NCBI RefSeq assembly: GCF_900108365.1
Contig: NZ_FNWQ01000006.1
Span: 1-64,000 of the forward strand
Direction: 5' to 3'
Source: Chryseobacterium culicis
GTDB lineage: Bacteria > Bacteroidota > Bacteroidia > Flavobacteriales > Weeksellaceae
DNA: 64,000 bases
The notes beneath the pieces are model-generated. The model was not told the origin of the DNA. It worked only from the letters and a program-made list of their open reading frames with translations, and made no database searches. Made by a program: the position numbers and the translations under genes. Within the stretch, counting starts at the first letter, position 1. Every line of letters starts with the position of its first letter. Positions 34,111 to 42,911 of the stretch are shown piece by piece.

Positions 34111-34164
34111 CCAGCGACCCTCTGATTAACAGTCAGATGCTCTAACCAACTGAGCTAAGGAGGA
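34091..34164 (-). tRNA. tRNA-Asn (anticodon GTT), copy 1
   Basis: 74 bases on the minus strand. Acceptor TCCTCCT / AGGAGGA, D-arm TAGCTCAGTTGGTTAGAGC, anticodon arm TCTGACTGTTAATCAGA with GTT, T-arm GCTGGTTCGAGCCCAGC, discriminator G. CCA is not encoded. A -7 box (TATATTTG) lies 23 bases upstream. Confidence 0.95.
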
Positions 34165-34186
34165 ATTTCCTTTGTTTTAAGTGGTG

Positions 34187-34194
34187 CAAATATA
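34187..34194 (-). promoter_or_regulatory. -7 promoter element (TATATTTG) of tRNA-Asn copy 1
   Basis: TAnnTTTG match; the same box and flanking sequence (GCACCACTTAAAACAAAGG) precede tRNA-Asn copy 2. Confidence 0.65.
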
Positions 34195-34310
34195 ATAGGA
34201 ATATTAATATCAGTCAAGTTTTTATTCTTGAATATGCAGCGAAAAAAGCTATCGGTTTATTTTTCAATAAATTAAATTTTAAATATTTTTCTATGACAGG
34301 CAGGGGATAT

Positions 34311-35153
34311 TCATGACTTCATAAATTCAAGCCTGTAGGCTGTGGGACTTTTGCTTCGCTGCGATTTGAAAAATTTGTTAAGATGGCTTTCATCTGTGAA
34401 TCCAAGCTCATCAGCAATTTCGGAGATTCTTTTATTACTATGTTTTAAGCGATGTTCTATTAATGTCGTTTTATAATTCTTCAGATAAGACTGAAGAGTT
34501 TCGCCACTGTGTTTTTTAAAATATTTTCCCAGGTAATTTTCAGAAAATCCAAATTCTTTAGATATATTCTCAGTTCTTACTTTTTCCGGTTCATAAATAT
34601 TGGACTGAATATAGTTCAGAATAGTAATAATTCTGGATTCGGAGGTTTCGTCTATTTTCTGAGGAAGATACTTGGCAATATTGCGGGCAACAATAACAAT
34701 AAGGGTATTAATGAGTTGTGCAGTCATATCGCTGTGGTATACATCTTTGTTTACGGCTTCTCTTATAAGAGCTTCTACGATAGGCCTTACGAGAGCCTTG
34801 TCTGTTTGATTCTTTAAAATACATCCCGGTTTATGATTGGCATTTTCCAGAATAAACTCCAGCCGTTTAATATTCTCTTTTGATATCTTATCATTTTTTA
34901 AATAAATATTGCTGAATCTAAGGAAGAAAAACCGTGTTTTGGTATCAATCCAGAATTGGCTGCAATCCTGTGGTGTCAGAAGAAACATATGATTCTCCAT
35001 ATATGAAAAGCTGTGCTTATTAATACAGTGCTGTCCTGTTCCGGATAAAATGAAAACCAGTTCAAAAAAATTCTTTCTGCTTTCCTTATCAGGGAATGTC
35101 TCTAGTGTTTCAAAATGAATACTGTAAGGTTCATATAATACATCTCTGTTCAT
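34311..35153 (-). CDS. AraC family transcriptional regulator
   Basis: 280 residues. The N-terminal cupin-like sensing region (about 1-130; FELVFILSGTGQHCINKHSFSYMENHMFLLTP) is joined to a C-terminal pair of helix-turn-helices (about 175-278; ISKEFGFSENYLGKYFKKHSGETLQSYLKNY and RISEIADELGFTDESHLNKFFKSQRSKSPTAYR). It is transcribed away from the MRJP-like/monooxygenase pair, with -7 boxes in the shared 181-base gap, so it is a candidate activator of that pair. The effector is unknown. Confidence 0.92.
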   Translation of the reverse strand: MNRDVLYEPYSIHFETLETFPDKESRKNFFELVFILSGTGQHCINKHSFSYMENHMFLLTPQDCSQFWIDTKTRFFFLRFSNIYLKNDKISKENIKRLEFILENANHKPGCILKNQTDKALVRPIVEALIREAVNKDVYHSDMTAQLINTLIVIVARNIAKYLPQKIDETSESRIITILNYIQSNIYEPEKVRTENISKEFGFSENYLGKYFKKHSGETLQSYLKNYKTTLIEHRLKHSNKRISEIADELGFTDESHLNKFFKSQRSKSPTAYRLEFMKS

Positions 35154-35175
35154 TGTTATTATTGGGTATGTATGG

Positions 35176-35183
35176 CAAAATTA
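35176..35183 (-). promoter_or_regulatory. -7 promoter element (TAATTTTG) of the AraC gene
   Basis: TAnnTTTG match 22 bases from the ATG at 35153. Confidence 0.55.
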
Positions 35184-35230
35184 TACAAAAATAAAGAAAA
35201 TTTGTACCGGTAATTTGCTAATAATCAGTA

Positions 35231-35238
35231 TAATTTTG
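35231..35238 (+). promoter_or_regulatory. -7 promoter element (TAATTTTG) of the MRJP-like gene
   Basis: TAnnTTTG match about 96 bases before the ATG at 35335; the same octamer as the divergent promoter. Confidence 0.5.
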
Positions 35239-35334
35239 CTCTGTTGATTATTGATTTTATCCATTGGAAAAATAGTACTCCCTACAGGATTCAATTTCGT
35301 TACTAAAAATTAAAATATAACAATTACCAAACAA

Positions 35335-36417
35335 ATGAAAACCAATACATTATTTTTTATGTCAGCAATGGCCGCCTCGCTTTTCTTCAATTCCGTTCAG
35401 GCTCAGCAGAAAGAGGGGCAAGCCGATTTTAGCAGAAAGAGTACAAAAAATCTTGAAATTGTAGCGCAGTTTAATGACGTGCGGCCGGGAAATGTGACGG
35501 TAAGTCATAACGGCAGGGTGTTTGCCACAATGCATCCTTTGTCCGGTCCCAAACAGCAACTGGTAGAAATTATCAATGGCAAAGCAATACCTTTTCCTTC
35601 GTCTGACGTACAGAAAAGTGGTCAGCCATCCGAAAACAAATTTGATACTCCCCTCGGAATTATTACCGATAAGAAAAACCGGGTATGGATGATTGATATG
35701 GGATTGGATCTTGGAAAGACGCGGCTATGGTGTTTTGATCTGAAAAAAAATAAAATCGCAGAGAAGATAGATCTACCGGATGATATTGCCCCTAAAGGCA
35801 GTTTTATACAGGATGTTGCCATTGATGAAAAGAATGGCTGGGCGTACTTAGCAGATATAGCCAATCCCGGAATCATCGCTTTGAATCTTAAAACGAAGAA
35901 AATAAGACGTTTCAGTGGGCATCCGGCTTTACAAAGCGAAGATTTGGATATGATTATTGATGGAAAGGTCATTGATTTTGGAGGCAAGCCTGCACGGGTA
36001 GGAATAAATCCAATTACACTGTCAGATGACAGAGAGACTCTATTCTTTGGCTCCATGAATGGGACATCGTGGTACGAAGTTCCAGCCAGACTGTTCAGAG
36101 AAAATAAAGATGATGAAAGCATAGGAAATTCTATTAAGAAATTTGGAGATAAACCTGTAAGTGATGGTGCTGCTACAGACCGACATGGTAATCACTACAT
36201 TACCGATCTTGGAGGTCATGGCATCAGTAAGCTGGACAAAAAAGGAAAACTCACGGAATTTATTAGAGATCCGAAACTGCAATGGGCAGATAATGTAGCA
36301 ATTTCTGATGACGGTTATCTTTATATTTCAGTAAATCAGCTTCATACAACAACTGCATTTTCAGGAAAGCCAGATACCGGTAAACCTCCTTATTTTATAT
36401 ACAAGGTTAAATTGTAA
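35335..36417 (+). CDS. major royal jelly/yellow-family protein (L-dopachrome tautomerase-related)
   Basis: 360 residues with a signal peptide (MKTNTLFFMSAMAASLFFNSVQAQ) and a beta-propeller of the MRJP/yellow family: GNVTVSHNGRVFATMHP, LGIITDKKNRVWMIDMG, SFIQDVAIDEKNGWAYLADIANPGIIALNL and VGINPITLSDDRETLFFGSMNGTSWYEVP. Bacterial members are labelled dopachrome tautomerase-related or SMP-30-like; no reaction is established. It would be exported to the periplasm. The small monooxygenase gene follows by 34 bases and an AraC gene diverges from it, pointing to an inducible unit handling one small molecule. Confidence 0.85.
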   Translation: MKTNTLFFMSAMAASLFFNSVQAQQKEGQADFSRKSTKNLEIVAQFNDVRPGNVTVSHNGRVFATMHPLSGPKQQLVEIINGKAIPFPSSDVQKSGQPSENKFDTPLGIITDKKNRVWMIDMGLDLGKTRLWCFDLKKNKIAEKIDLPDDIAPKGSFIQDVAIDEKNGWAYLADIANPGIIALNLKTKKIRRFSGHPALQSEDLDMIIDGKVIDFGGKPARVGINPITLSDDRETLFFGSMNGTSWYEVPARLFRENKDDESIGNSIKKFGDKPVSDGAATDRHGNHYITDLGGHGISKLDKKGKLTEFIRDPKLQWADNVAISDDGYLYISVNQLHTTTAFSGKPDTGKPPYFIYKVKL

Positions 36418-36451
36418 GCTTAAATTTACTTTAAGTCAAATAGTTAACACC

Positions 36452-36751
36452 ATGAATAAAGAGTTTAAATCAGTAGCGGTGCTGAAATCTAAACCGGAAA
36501 AAAGAGAAAAACTGAAACATGCTCTGCAACAACTTATAGATCCTACGCGTAATGAAGCCGGATGTATCTATTACATTCTTTTTGAGGATAAAAATGTCCC
36601 GGGAACATTTTATATGTGGGAAGCTTTTAAGGATGACAAAGCTTTCGAATTTCATACCCAAACCGAGCACTTTAAGAATTTCACAGATCAGATGGACGAA
36701 CTGATGAGTGATCCGATACAGCTTATTGAACTGGAAAAAATTTCAGAATGA
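36452..36751 (+). CDS. antibiotic biosynthesis monooxygenase (ABM) domain protein, putative quinol monooxygenase
   Basis: 99 residues of one ABM/YgiN-type ferredoxin-like domain: KPEKREKLKHALQQLIDPTRNEAGCIYYILFEDKNVPGTFYMWEAFKDDKAFEFH and a conserved HFKNF near the end. Such cofactor-free small proteins oxidise quinols or heme-like rings, often as dimers. It is probably co-transcribed with the MRJP-like gene and ends at a terminator. Confidence 0.85.
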   Translation: MNKEFKSVAVLKSKPEKREKLKHALQQLIDPTRNEAGCIYYILFEDKNVPGTFYMWEAFKDDKAFEFHTQTEHFKNFTDQMDELMSDPIQLIELEKISE

Positions 36752-36768
36752 TAAATGAGTATTTATAG

Positions 36769-36802
36769 CAAAAAAGACTTACAGCATGGTAAGTCTTTTT
36801 AT
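36769..36802. terminator. bidirectional terminator
   Basis: A perfect aaaaagacttac / gtaagtcttttt hairpin between the convergent monooxygenase and tricorn-like genes. Confidence 0.9.
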
Positions 36803-36821
36803 TTTGGGTTCTGAAATGATA

Positions 36822-39800
36822 TTATTTTTTCAAATCTTTAAGGATTTCCTGAACAGCTCTTTCCAGCTGAGGATCATGATCCTGAAGACGGTCGATAAAG
36901 GTGTTTTTAACATAAATATCAGGTTTTACACCTGTTTTCTCAAGGTTTTGTCCATCCAGAGTATAAGTACCCCATGAAGGCAGTCTGTAAGAAGAACCGT
37001 CTACCAGGCCTTTAGCTGAAGTGAAAATGATCCATCGGTAGGTATCCTGGCCGATGATTTTACCCAGTTTCAACGCTTTGAATCCGGCAGCTGTCATTTC
37101 AGCATCACTTAAGGAAGCTTCATTAATCAAAAGAACAATAGGTTTTCCGGAAGGAGCAAAATTAGGCTGCGTTGTTATTTTTCCTTCACGGTATTTCCAT
37201 TGAAGGTAAGGTCTTTGGGAAAGGAAGTTCAGCACCTTATCATGAACATTTCCGCCTGTATTGTAGCGAAGATCCAGTATAACTGCGTCTTTTCTGTTTT
37301 CCTGTTCTACCATATCCAGTAGGAAACGGTCAAGTTCATCAGTTGACATGTTTTTCATGCAGGAGTAGGCGATACGGTTGTTGCTGAGCTTATCAACACG
37401 CTGGTGATTATTGTAGATCCAGTCATCATACAGCAGTGCTTTTAGTTCTCCGTTAGAAATAGGGTGTACTTTGGCTGTTATATTTTTACCATCACGATTG
37501 AAAGTAAGTATAAGCTCCTCCTGTTTTTTCGGGCTTGTAAAAAAGGTTTCTATATTTTCATTCGGGTCTACTTTTTTTCCGTTTACGGAAGTCAGCTGAT
37601 CGCCCGGCTTAATGTCAACGCCTGAGCGGTAGGCAGGTGATTTTCTCAGAATGCTTTCTACCGTATAAGGCTGGTCTTTCTTGAAGATAATTCCTGTTTC
37701 GTTGGTAAAATAGTTCAGATACATGGTTTCTTCTTTTCCGGTAGAAGAAAATCCGGTGTGTGAAGAGTTGAGTTCACCTAAAAGATCATTCAATAAAATT
37801 CGGAGATCATTTCTGTTGTGTACATACGGTAGATATTTTGCGTACTGTTCTCTTTTGGCTTTCCAGTCGATGCCATGGAATTTCTCATCATAGAAATTTT
37901 CTTCCACACCCGTCCATGCTTCGGCATACATCTGAGTAAATTCGGACGCCAGATCTTTGTCAAAACTGTATTGAATGTTTATTTTTTCAGGTTTTAACGC
38001 TGCTATGGTTGTTTTATAAATATTACCTTCTATCAGCGCAAACAGGTTTTTCTCATTTTTGGTTAAGTAATATGCTGCTTTATCAAAAACTTTTTCAGAC
38101 TTAGCGGGCTCAAAATCTGTGAAAACCTTTTTAAACAGCTGTCTTTTTCCATTGTCCTGATTAGAATTAAAAAGCAGGATTTCCTTTTTATCATCAGCGA
38201 AAACAGCCGGGTCGTCCTGATATCCGTACCGGTCGGTAACAAGCTCAATTCTGTCCAGTGTATCTTCAGGATTTACTTTCAGCTCTTTAATTACCGGTTC
38301 TTTTTCTTCCTTTTTGTCTTTTTCCTTATCGCCTTCTTTTTTGTCCTTCTTGTCCTTCTCTTTATCCTTCGTTTTATCAGAAGATTTTTCTTCCTTCTTT
38401 TCTTCCGTAAAGAGACTGTCGAATTTTTCAGATTTAAAAGGTTCATCAAACCAATCTAAGGCCATACGGTAGATATTAGACTTCTGCATCCCTAAAGGAT
38501 AAGACGGATTGGTTCTGTCGCTGGCGAAATAAATATACCTGCCATCAGGGGACCACACCGGATCTTCCTCTGAAACACCCGTGTTGGTGAGATTCAGGGT
38601 TTGTGCTTTTTTAATATTATAAATGAAAATATCAAGCTCAAAGTTTCTTTTCGCGGAGAACAATACATATTCATCATTAGGAGAAAAAGAAGGTCTTGAG
38701 TTTTGAAATGCCCAGATTTCATCTTTTACAATGGTGGTAGATTTGAAATTTTTTAAATCCAATAATCTTACTTCATCTCTTCCGCTTAAGTACACTGCTT
38801 TTGTGAGGTTGCTATTCAGTGTTATATTACGGTTGTTGCGTAAATCCTCGGTGAGCTGTTTGGGCTGTCCTTTTCCGTCTGCCTGAATGGTAAACCAGTT
38901 CTGATATCCGTTATAGGTTTGGCTGTACAGTAAAGTTCGGTTGTCTTTCAGCCATTTTACTTCCATGGCGCGTTCTTTCCCGTCAGAAATCTGCTGTGCA
39001 AATTTACCTTCAATGTCAGACACGAAGATGATACCGCGGCTTATAAATGCCAATTTTTTACCATCAGGAGATACATCATAATAGGAAATGTTGTTTTCCA
39101 CATTGAAATTCTGTGCTTTTTCCAGTGTCTTGTTCGTATTCAGGCTGATATTAAGAGGAGTTGTATTTTTTGAGGCCACATCATACGTGTAAAGCTGATA
39201 ATCCCTTTCGAAAATAACTTTGGATCCGTCTGCTGAAACAAAAGGTTTTTTAATCGAAGTATCAAATTGGGTGAGTGCAGTCTTTTTACCATTTTCGAGC
39301 TTATAGAGATTGTATTCTCCATTGTTTTCGTCGGAGATAAAATACATAATACCATTTTTATCTACGCTCGGATTGAAGTCTTTTCCTTCGTAATTGGTAT
39401 ACTGCTTAAAAGAATTGTTTTTTGGATTGTATCCAAGAATATCCGGATTGTTTTCTCCTTTATAACGCTTACGCTGTACCTGGTAAGCGCTTTCCGAAGA
39501 GCTTGTGAAAAGGTATTCTCCAGCAGGTGTTTCTACCAGGCCATTGGTATTGTTAAAATAATTATTGAATAGCTTTTGAGGTGTTTTTCCTTCAATTGTC
39601 GTTTTAAAACTGCCGAAATTATTATTTCTGCTGGAAGTAAAGTAGATTGTTTTGCTGTCCCAAGCCCAGCTTTCCATTTCGTCCCTTCCGGTGTGGAAGG
39701 TAAGCTGCTTAATGGTTCCTCCTCCTGCAGGCATTATATACACATCATAATTTCCGTATTGGTTGGAGCTGAATGCAAGCCATTTTCCATCAGGTGAAAG

Positions 39801-40010
39801 CCGCGGATTGATTTCTTCTCCATCCAGTGCCGTAATTCTTGAAGCATTTCCGCCGTTGGAGTCTGCTTTCCAGATATCACCGTCATAAGCGAAATAGGCT
39901 GTTTTTCCATCAGGACTCAATGAGGGACTTGATAAAAAATACGACTTTTCCTGCGCCGAAATCCCTACAATAGAAAATGCTGTTAATAACGAAATAATAG
40001 TTTTCTTCAT
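36822..40010 (-). CDS. tricorn-like S41 family protease
   Basis: 1062 residues. A signal peptide (MKKTIISLLTAFSIVGISAQ) is followed by two beta-propeller regions built of WD/TolB-like repeats (LSPDGKTAYFAYDG, LSPDGKWLAFSS, VWSPDGRYIYFASDR), a Lys/Glu-rich low-complexity insert at about 535-575, a C1-type domain, a PDZ domain (about 795-850; SGVDIKPGDQLTSVNGKKVD) and the C2 catalytic domain with the Ser region LINEASLSDAEMTAAGFKAL. This is tricorn protease architecture. The exported location suggests degradation of extracytoplasmic peptides. Stands alone. Confidence 0.9.
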   Translation of the reverse strand: MKKTIISLLTAFSIVGISAQEKSYFLSSPSLSPDGKTAYFAYDGDIWKADSNGGNASRITALDGEEINPRLSPDGKWLAFSSNQYGNYDVYIMPAGGGTIKQLTFHTGRDEMESWAWDSKTIYFTSSRNNNFGSFKTTIEGKTPQKLFNNYFNNTNGLVETPAGEYLFTSSSESAYQVQRKRYKGENNPDILGYNPKNNSFKQYTNYEGKDFNPSVDKNGIMYFISDENNGEYNLYKLENGKKTALTQFDTSIKKPFVSADGSKVIFERDYQLYTYDVASKNTTPLNISLNTNKTLEKAQNFNVENNISYYDVSPDGKKLAFISRGIIFVSDIEGKFAQQISDGKERAMEVKWLKDNRTLLYSQTYNGYQNWFTIQADGKGQPKQLTEDLRNNRNITLNSNLTKAVYLSGRDEVRLLDLKNFKSTTIVKDEIWAFQNSRPSFSPNDEYVLFSAKRNFELDIFIYNIKKAQTLNLTNTGVSEEDPVWSPDGRYIYFASDRTNPSYPLGMQKSNIYRMALDWFDEPFKSEKFDSLFTEEKKEEKSSDKTKDKEKDKKDKKEGDKEKDKKEEKEPVIKELKVNPEDTLDRIELVTDRYGYQDDPAVFADDKKEILLFNSNQDNGKRQLFKKVFTDFEPAKSEKVFDKAAYYLTKNEKNLFALIEGNIYKTTIAALKPEKINIQYSFDKDLASEFTQMYAEAWTGVEENFYDEKFHGIDWKAKREQYAKYLPYVHNRNDLRILLNDLLGELNSSHTGFSSTGKEETMYLNYFTNETGIIFKKDQPYTVESILRKSPAYRSGVDIKPGDQLTSVNGKKVDPNENIETFFTSPKKQEELILTFNRDGKNITAKVHPISNGELKALLYDDWIYNNHQRVDKLSNNRIAYSCMKNMSTDELDRFLLDMVEQENRKDAVILDLRYNTGGNVHDKVLNFLSQRPYLQWKYREGKITTQPNFAPSGKPIVLLINEASLSDAEMTAAGFKALKLGKIIGQDTYRWIIFTSAKGLVDGSSYRLPSWGTYTLDGQNLEKTGVKPDIYVKNTFIDRLQDHDPQLERAVQEILKDLKK

Positions 40011-40462
40011 GGTACAACTGGGTATTTATACAATACTATATCTTGGTTTTATTATTCTTCGTCTTTATTCATTTACCAGAGAATTTTCTCATTTTGAATA
40101 ACTCTAAAAAAGAATAGTCGAAGTATTGGCGAAATAGTTACAGATAAAAAGCGTTGAAGATTGATTATATTCAATGAAACTGATCAATATTTTATGAAAA
40201 TGAAGGAAAATCGCAAATACTTGTTGGCTTATATAGTTGTAAAAACGTAAAGATTTAATTATCTTATTGTAAAAAAAGCTAAGATACCAAGAATATCCCT
40301 GATGAAGCTAATTGGTTATGCGTACGTTTCGAAAGAATCAGCTTTGCTGATTCCGGTCTTTGCTCCCTTAAAATGAACTGTCAGATGCTAAGCGTTTGCG
40401 TTAAATCTAACTTGAAGAGAAGCAGGACTTGGTGTAACTAAGAATCTGTTCAGTTTAAGACA
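40011..40462. other. intergenic region with one perfect small hairpin
   Basis: No gene seen in about 450 bases. A gaatcagc / gctgattc inverted repeat with a TTT loop lies at 40335-40353, followed by C/T-rich sequence but no T tract. Its meaning is unknown. Confidence 0.4.
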
Positions 40463-40466
40463 CAAA

Positions 40467-40495
40467 AAAAGACTCACATTGCTGTAAGTCTTTCT
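40467..40495 (-). terminator. terminator of tRNA-Asn (copy 2)
   Basis: Hairpin agacttacagc ... gtgagtct with a T tract downstream of the tRNA on the minus strand. Confidence 0.7.
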
Positions 40496-40496
40496 G

Positions 40497-40570
40497 CTCC
40501 TCCTGCTGGGCTCGAACCAGCGACCCTCTGATTAACAGTCAGATGCTCTAACCAACTGAGCTAAGGAGGA
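40497..40570 (-). tRNA. tRNA-Asn (anticodon GTT), copy 2
   Basis: 74 bases, identical to the tRNA at 34091-34164 and on the same strand; complete cloverleaf with GTT anticodon. Its terminator differs slightly. Confidence 0.95.
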
Positions 40571-40592
40571 ATGTCCTTTGTTTTAAGTGGTG

Positions 40593-40600
40593 CAAATATA
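40593..40600 (-). promoter_or_regulatory. -7 promoter element (TATATTTG) of tRNA-Asn copy 2
   Basis: TAnnTTTG match 23 bases upstream, as in copy 1. Confidence 0.65.
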
Positions 40601-40651
40601 GGACGAATATTTATACCCTACAAATATTTTTAGGAAAAAATTGTAAAAAAA

Positions 40652-42142
40652 TTATAATTTCCCTGTAAATACCTTGAAGATATCACTTCCGAAGATCAGT
40701 AACATCAAGCCTAACAGGAAGATAACTCCAATCATCTGTGCGTTTTCCAAAACCTTTTGCGGAACCGGTTTGCCTACGATAATTTCATATAAAGTAAATA
40801 AAACGTGCCCTCCGTCAAGTCCCGGAATCGGAATAAGATTCAGGAATGCCAGCCAGATGGAGAACATTGCTGTAAAGCTCCAGAAAGCAACCCAATTGAT
40901 TGTAAAGCTTCCGTCTGCATCTTTATCTACAGGCATATTCTTAACAATTGCGATAGGACCTCCTACATTCTTATAACCCTGCACTTTAGAGTTGAACATG
41001 ATTTTGAACTGCTTAACCTGAGTCGTTAACGCTTCAATAGTTCTTGTAAAACCTCTTGGAATAGCCTCTCCGAACGAATATTTTTTATTCGTTACAATAG
41101 ATTTTGCAATTCCTTTAGTGTCAATTGCAATCCCTAATTTACCGTTTTTATCCACAGAAACAGCGGGTAAGGTCTGTACAGTACCGTTTCTTTCAACGTC
41201 TACAGAAACTGTTTTTCCTTTGTTTTCACTTAAAAGTGTGCTTACTTCGTCAAAGAAAGCGGCTTTCTTACCATTAATTCCTACAATTTTGTCTCCTTTC
41301 GCAAGACCTGATGTCTGGGAAGAAGGAGTCGCCAGAGAATCAATCACCATAGATACCCTTGGCGTGATGTATAGTTTTGCTTCTCTCTGTTTAAGGACAT
41401 CTGCTACACCGTCTGCATTGACAGGGAAAGTAACTTCCTGCCCGTTTCTTACTACTGTAACATGATCTCCCAAAAGAATATTGATAGATGTATTTTCAAG
41501 TCTTTCTGCAGGTTTTCCGTCCACACTGATGATTTTATCACCATTCCGGAATCCCATTTTCTTTCCGGCAGAAGTAGCTTCAATTCCATTTTTGAATTTC
41601 GTGATATCCGTATAGGTTTCGCCGTTGAAGAAAGAAAGACAGCTGTAGATTAGCCATGCAAGGAAAAAGTTAACAGTAACTCCTCCCATCATAATAATCA
41701 GTCTCTGCCAGGCCGGTTTTGATCTGAATTCCCATGGTTCTGCCGGTTTTTTCATTTGGGCAGTATCCATGCTTTCATCCACCATCCCTGCAATTTTTAC
41801 ATACCCTCCGAAAGGAAGCCATCCAATACCGTATTTGGTCTGTTCAGGATGTTTTCTCCAGTCGTTTTCCGGAAGCTTTGATATATCGATAGGCACTTCT
41901 TCCTTTTTCCCGTTCACCTCTATGACTTCAGAATCAGGCAGGTTCTTGGATAAAAACTTATACTGCCATTTTCCGTTGATTTTCTTCATGGAGAATATGG
42001 AGAAATAAGGATCAAAAAACAGGAAAAACTTCTCTGCTCTGGTCTTGAACCATATTGCCGGTAAAAAATGCCCAAGCTCATGAAGAAGCACAAGTATAGA
42101 GATGCTCAGAATGAACTGAAAAAGTTTGATTGCTATTTCCAT
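40652..42142 (-). CDS. rseP: RIP metalloprotease (site-2 protease)
   Basis: 496 residues, an intramembrane zinc protease that cleaves anti-sigma factors and signal-peptide remnants. The first TM helix carries HELGH at 21-25. Periplasmic PDZ domains follow (KKMGFRNGDKIISVDGKPAE and TSGLAKGDKIVGINGKKAA). The C-terminal TM part has NLIPIPGLDGGHVLF, with the LDG metal ligand. An insert of about 60 residues (45-105) between the first helix and GYVKIAGM is typical of Bacteroidota RseP. A TACCTTTG -7 box stands 25 bases upstream of the ATG. Confidence 0.95.
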   Translation of the reverse strand: MEIAIKLFQFILSISILVLLHELGHFLPAIWFKTRAEKFFLFFDPYFSIFSMKKINGKWQYKFLSKNLPDSEVIEVNGKKEEVPIDISKLPENDWRKHPEQTKYGIGWLPFGGYVKIAGMVDESMDTAQMKKPAEPWEFRSKPAWQRLIIMMGGVTVNFFLAWLIYSCLSFFNGETYTDITKFKNGIEATSAGKKMGFRNGDKIISVDGKPAERLENTSINILLGDHVTVVRNGQEVTFPVNADGVADVLKQREAKLYITPRVSMVIDSLATPSSQTSGLAKGDKIVGINGKKAAFFDEVSTLLSENKGKTVSVDVERNGTVQTLPAVSVDKNGKLGIAIDTKGIAKSIVTNKKYSFGEAIPRGFTRTIEALTTQVKQFKIMFNSKVQGYKNVGGPIAIVKNMPVDKDADGSFTINWVAFWSFTAMFSIWLAFLNLIPIPGLDGGHVLFTLYEIIVGKPVPQKVLENAQMIGVIFLLGLMLLIFGSDIFKVFTGKL

Positions 42143-42166
42143 TAATAAATTTTAGATTTTAATTTG

Positions 42167-42174
42167 CAAAGGTA
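42167..42174 (-). promoter_or_regulatory. -7 promoter element (TACCTTTG) of rseP
   Basis: TAnnTTTG match on the minus strand. Confidence 0.6.
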
Positions 42175-42195
42175 ACAATTATCAAAACTATGCCA

Positions 42196-42226
42196 AATAA
42201 AAAAGCTCCCCGAAACGAGAAGCTTT
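42196..42226 (-). terminator. terminator of the outer-membrane protein gene
   Basis: An aaagct / agcttt hairpin with a GAAA-like loop and a minus-strand T tract. Confidence 0.6.
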
Positions 42227-42248
42227 GTCATATTTAAAGACGATTTGA

Positions 42249-42689
42249 TTATAAATTGAAAGAAACCCCGAGGCTGCCGTTATTACCTACTTCAGCAAAC
42301 ACTCCTATTTTCTCTGTAAAGAAATAGCGGGCTCCGATGTGGGCGCCTACTCCGAAGTCTTTCCCCAGCACCCCAAGGTCCACGCCGGGATAAATATCCC
42401 ATTTAGCGGGTAAATTTAAAGCATCCTGTAAGTGAAAATTCAGTCTTCCGAAAACAAAAACACGGTTATCCTTATCGTTATTTTTGTAGTTATCAAAATA
42501 GCCGTTGATTCCGGCTCCTACTGAAATAAGTTGATTGAGTCCATAGTCATAAGTTCCCGTTATTCCGGTTCCATATCCCCAGGCACTCAGCCCCAGCTGT
42601 ATTTTCTGATCTCCCTTTCCTGTCCAGGCCTGAGCATTAGCCATAGCACCAAAAAAGAAGACCGTCACCATAAAAAACAATTTCTTCAT
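42249..42689 (-). CDS. small outer-membrane beta-barrel protein (DUF6646-like)
   Basis: 146 residues: signal peptide MKKLFFMVTVFFFGAMANAQ, then alternating hydrophobic/Gly strands (IQLGLSAWGYGTGITGTYDYG, ISVGAGINGYF, VFVFGRLNFHL, GVGAHIGARYFFTEKIGVFAEVG) ending LGVSFNL. The pattern is a small outer-membrane barrel; DUF6646 is my best family guess. Function unknown; it stands alone. Confidence 0.75.
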   Translation of the reverse strand: MKKLFFMVTVFFFGAMANAQAWTGKGDQKIQLGLSAWGYGTGITGTYDYGLNQLISVGAGINGYFDNYKNNDKDNRVFVFGRLNFHLQDALNLPAKWDIYPGVDLGVLGKDFGVGAHIGARYFFTEKIGVFAEVGNNGSLGVSFNL

Positions 42690-42911
42690 AAATTTCTAAT
42701 TTTTAAGGATATTAATAAAAAATATCTCTATCAAAAATGAAACCGAAAGAATCTGTAGGCTGGAAAAATGTCTGACTTTAATAAATTATTAAGAAAAGCG
42801 GCTTTATTTTTACGGGCAAAACTTACTTTTAACCCTTTTAATTCTCTTTTTGTAATTATAAAAGCCGTATTTTTATACTTCATATTTGGAATAATTTTAA
42901 AAAGAATAAAG

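Noticed and set aside
42768..42911. N-terminal hydrophobic extension of the omega-amidase-like protein
   Set aside because: The extra 48 residues precede a complete nitrilase fold beginning MKVVGLNLDI and look like translated upstream AT-rich DNA.
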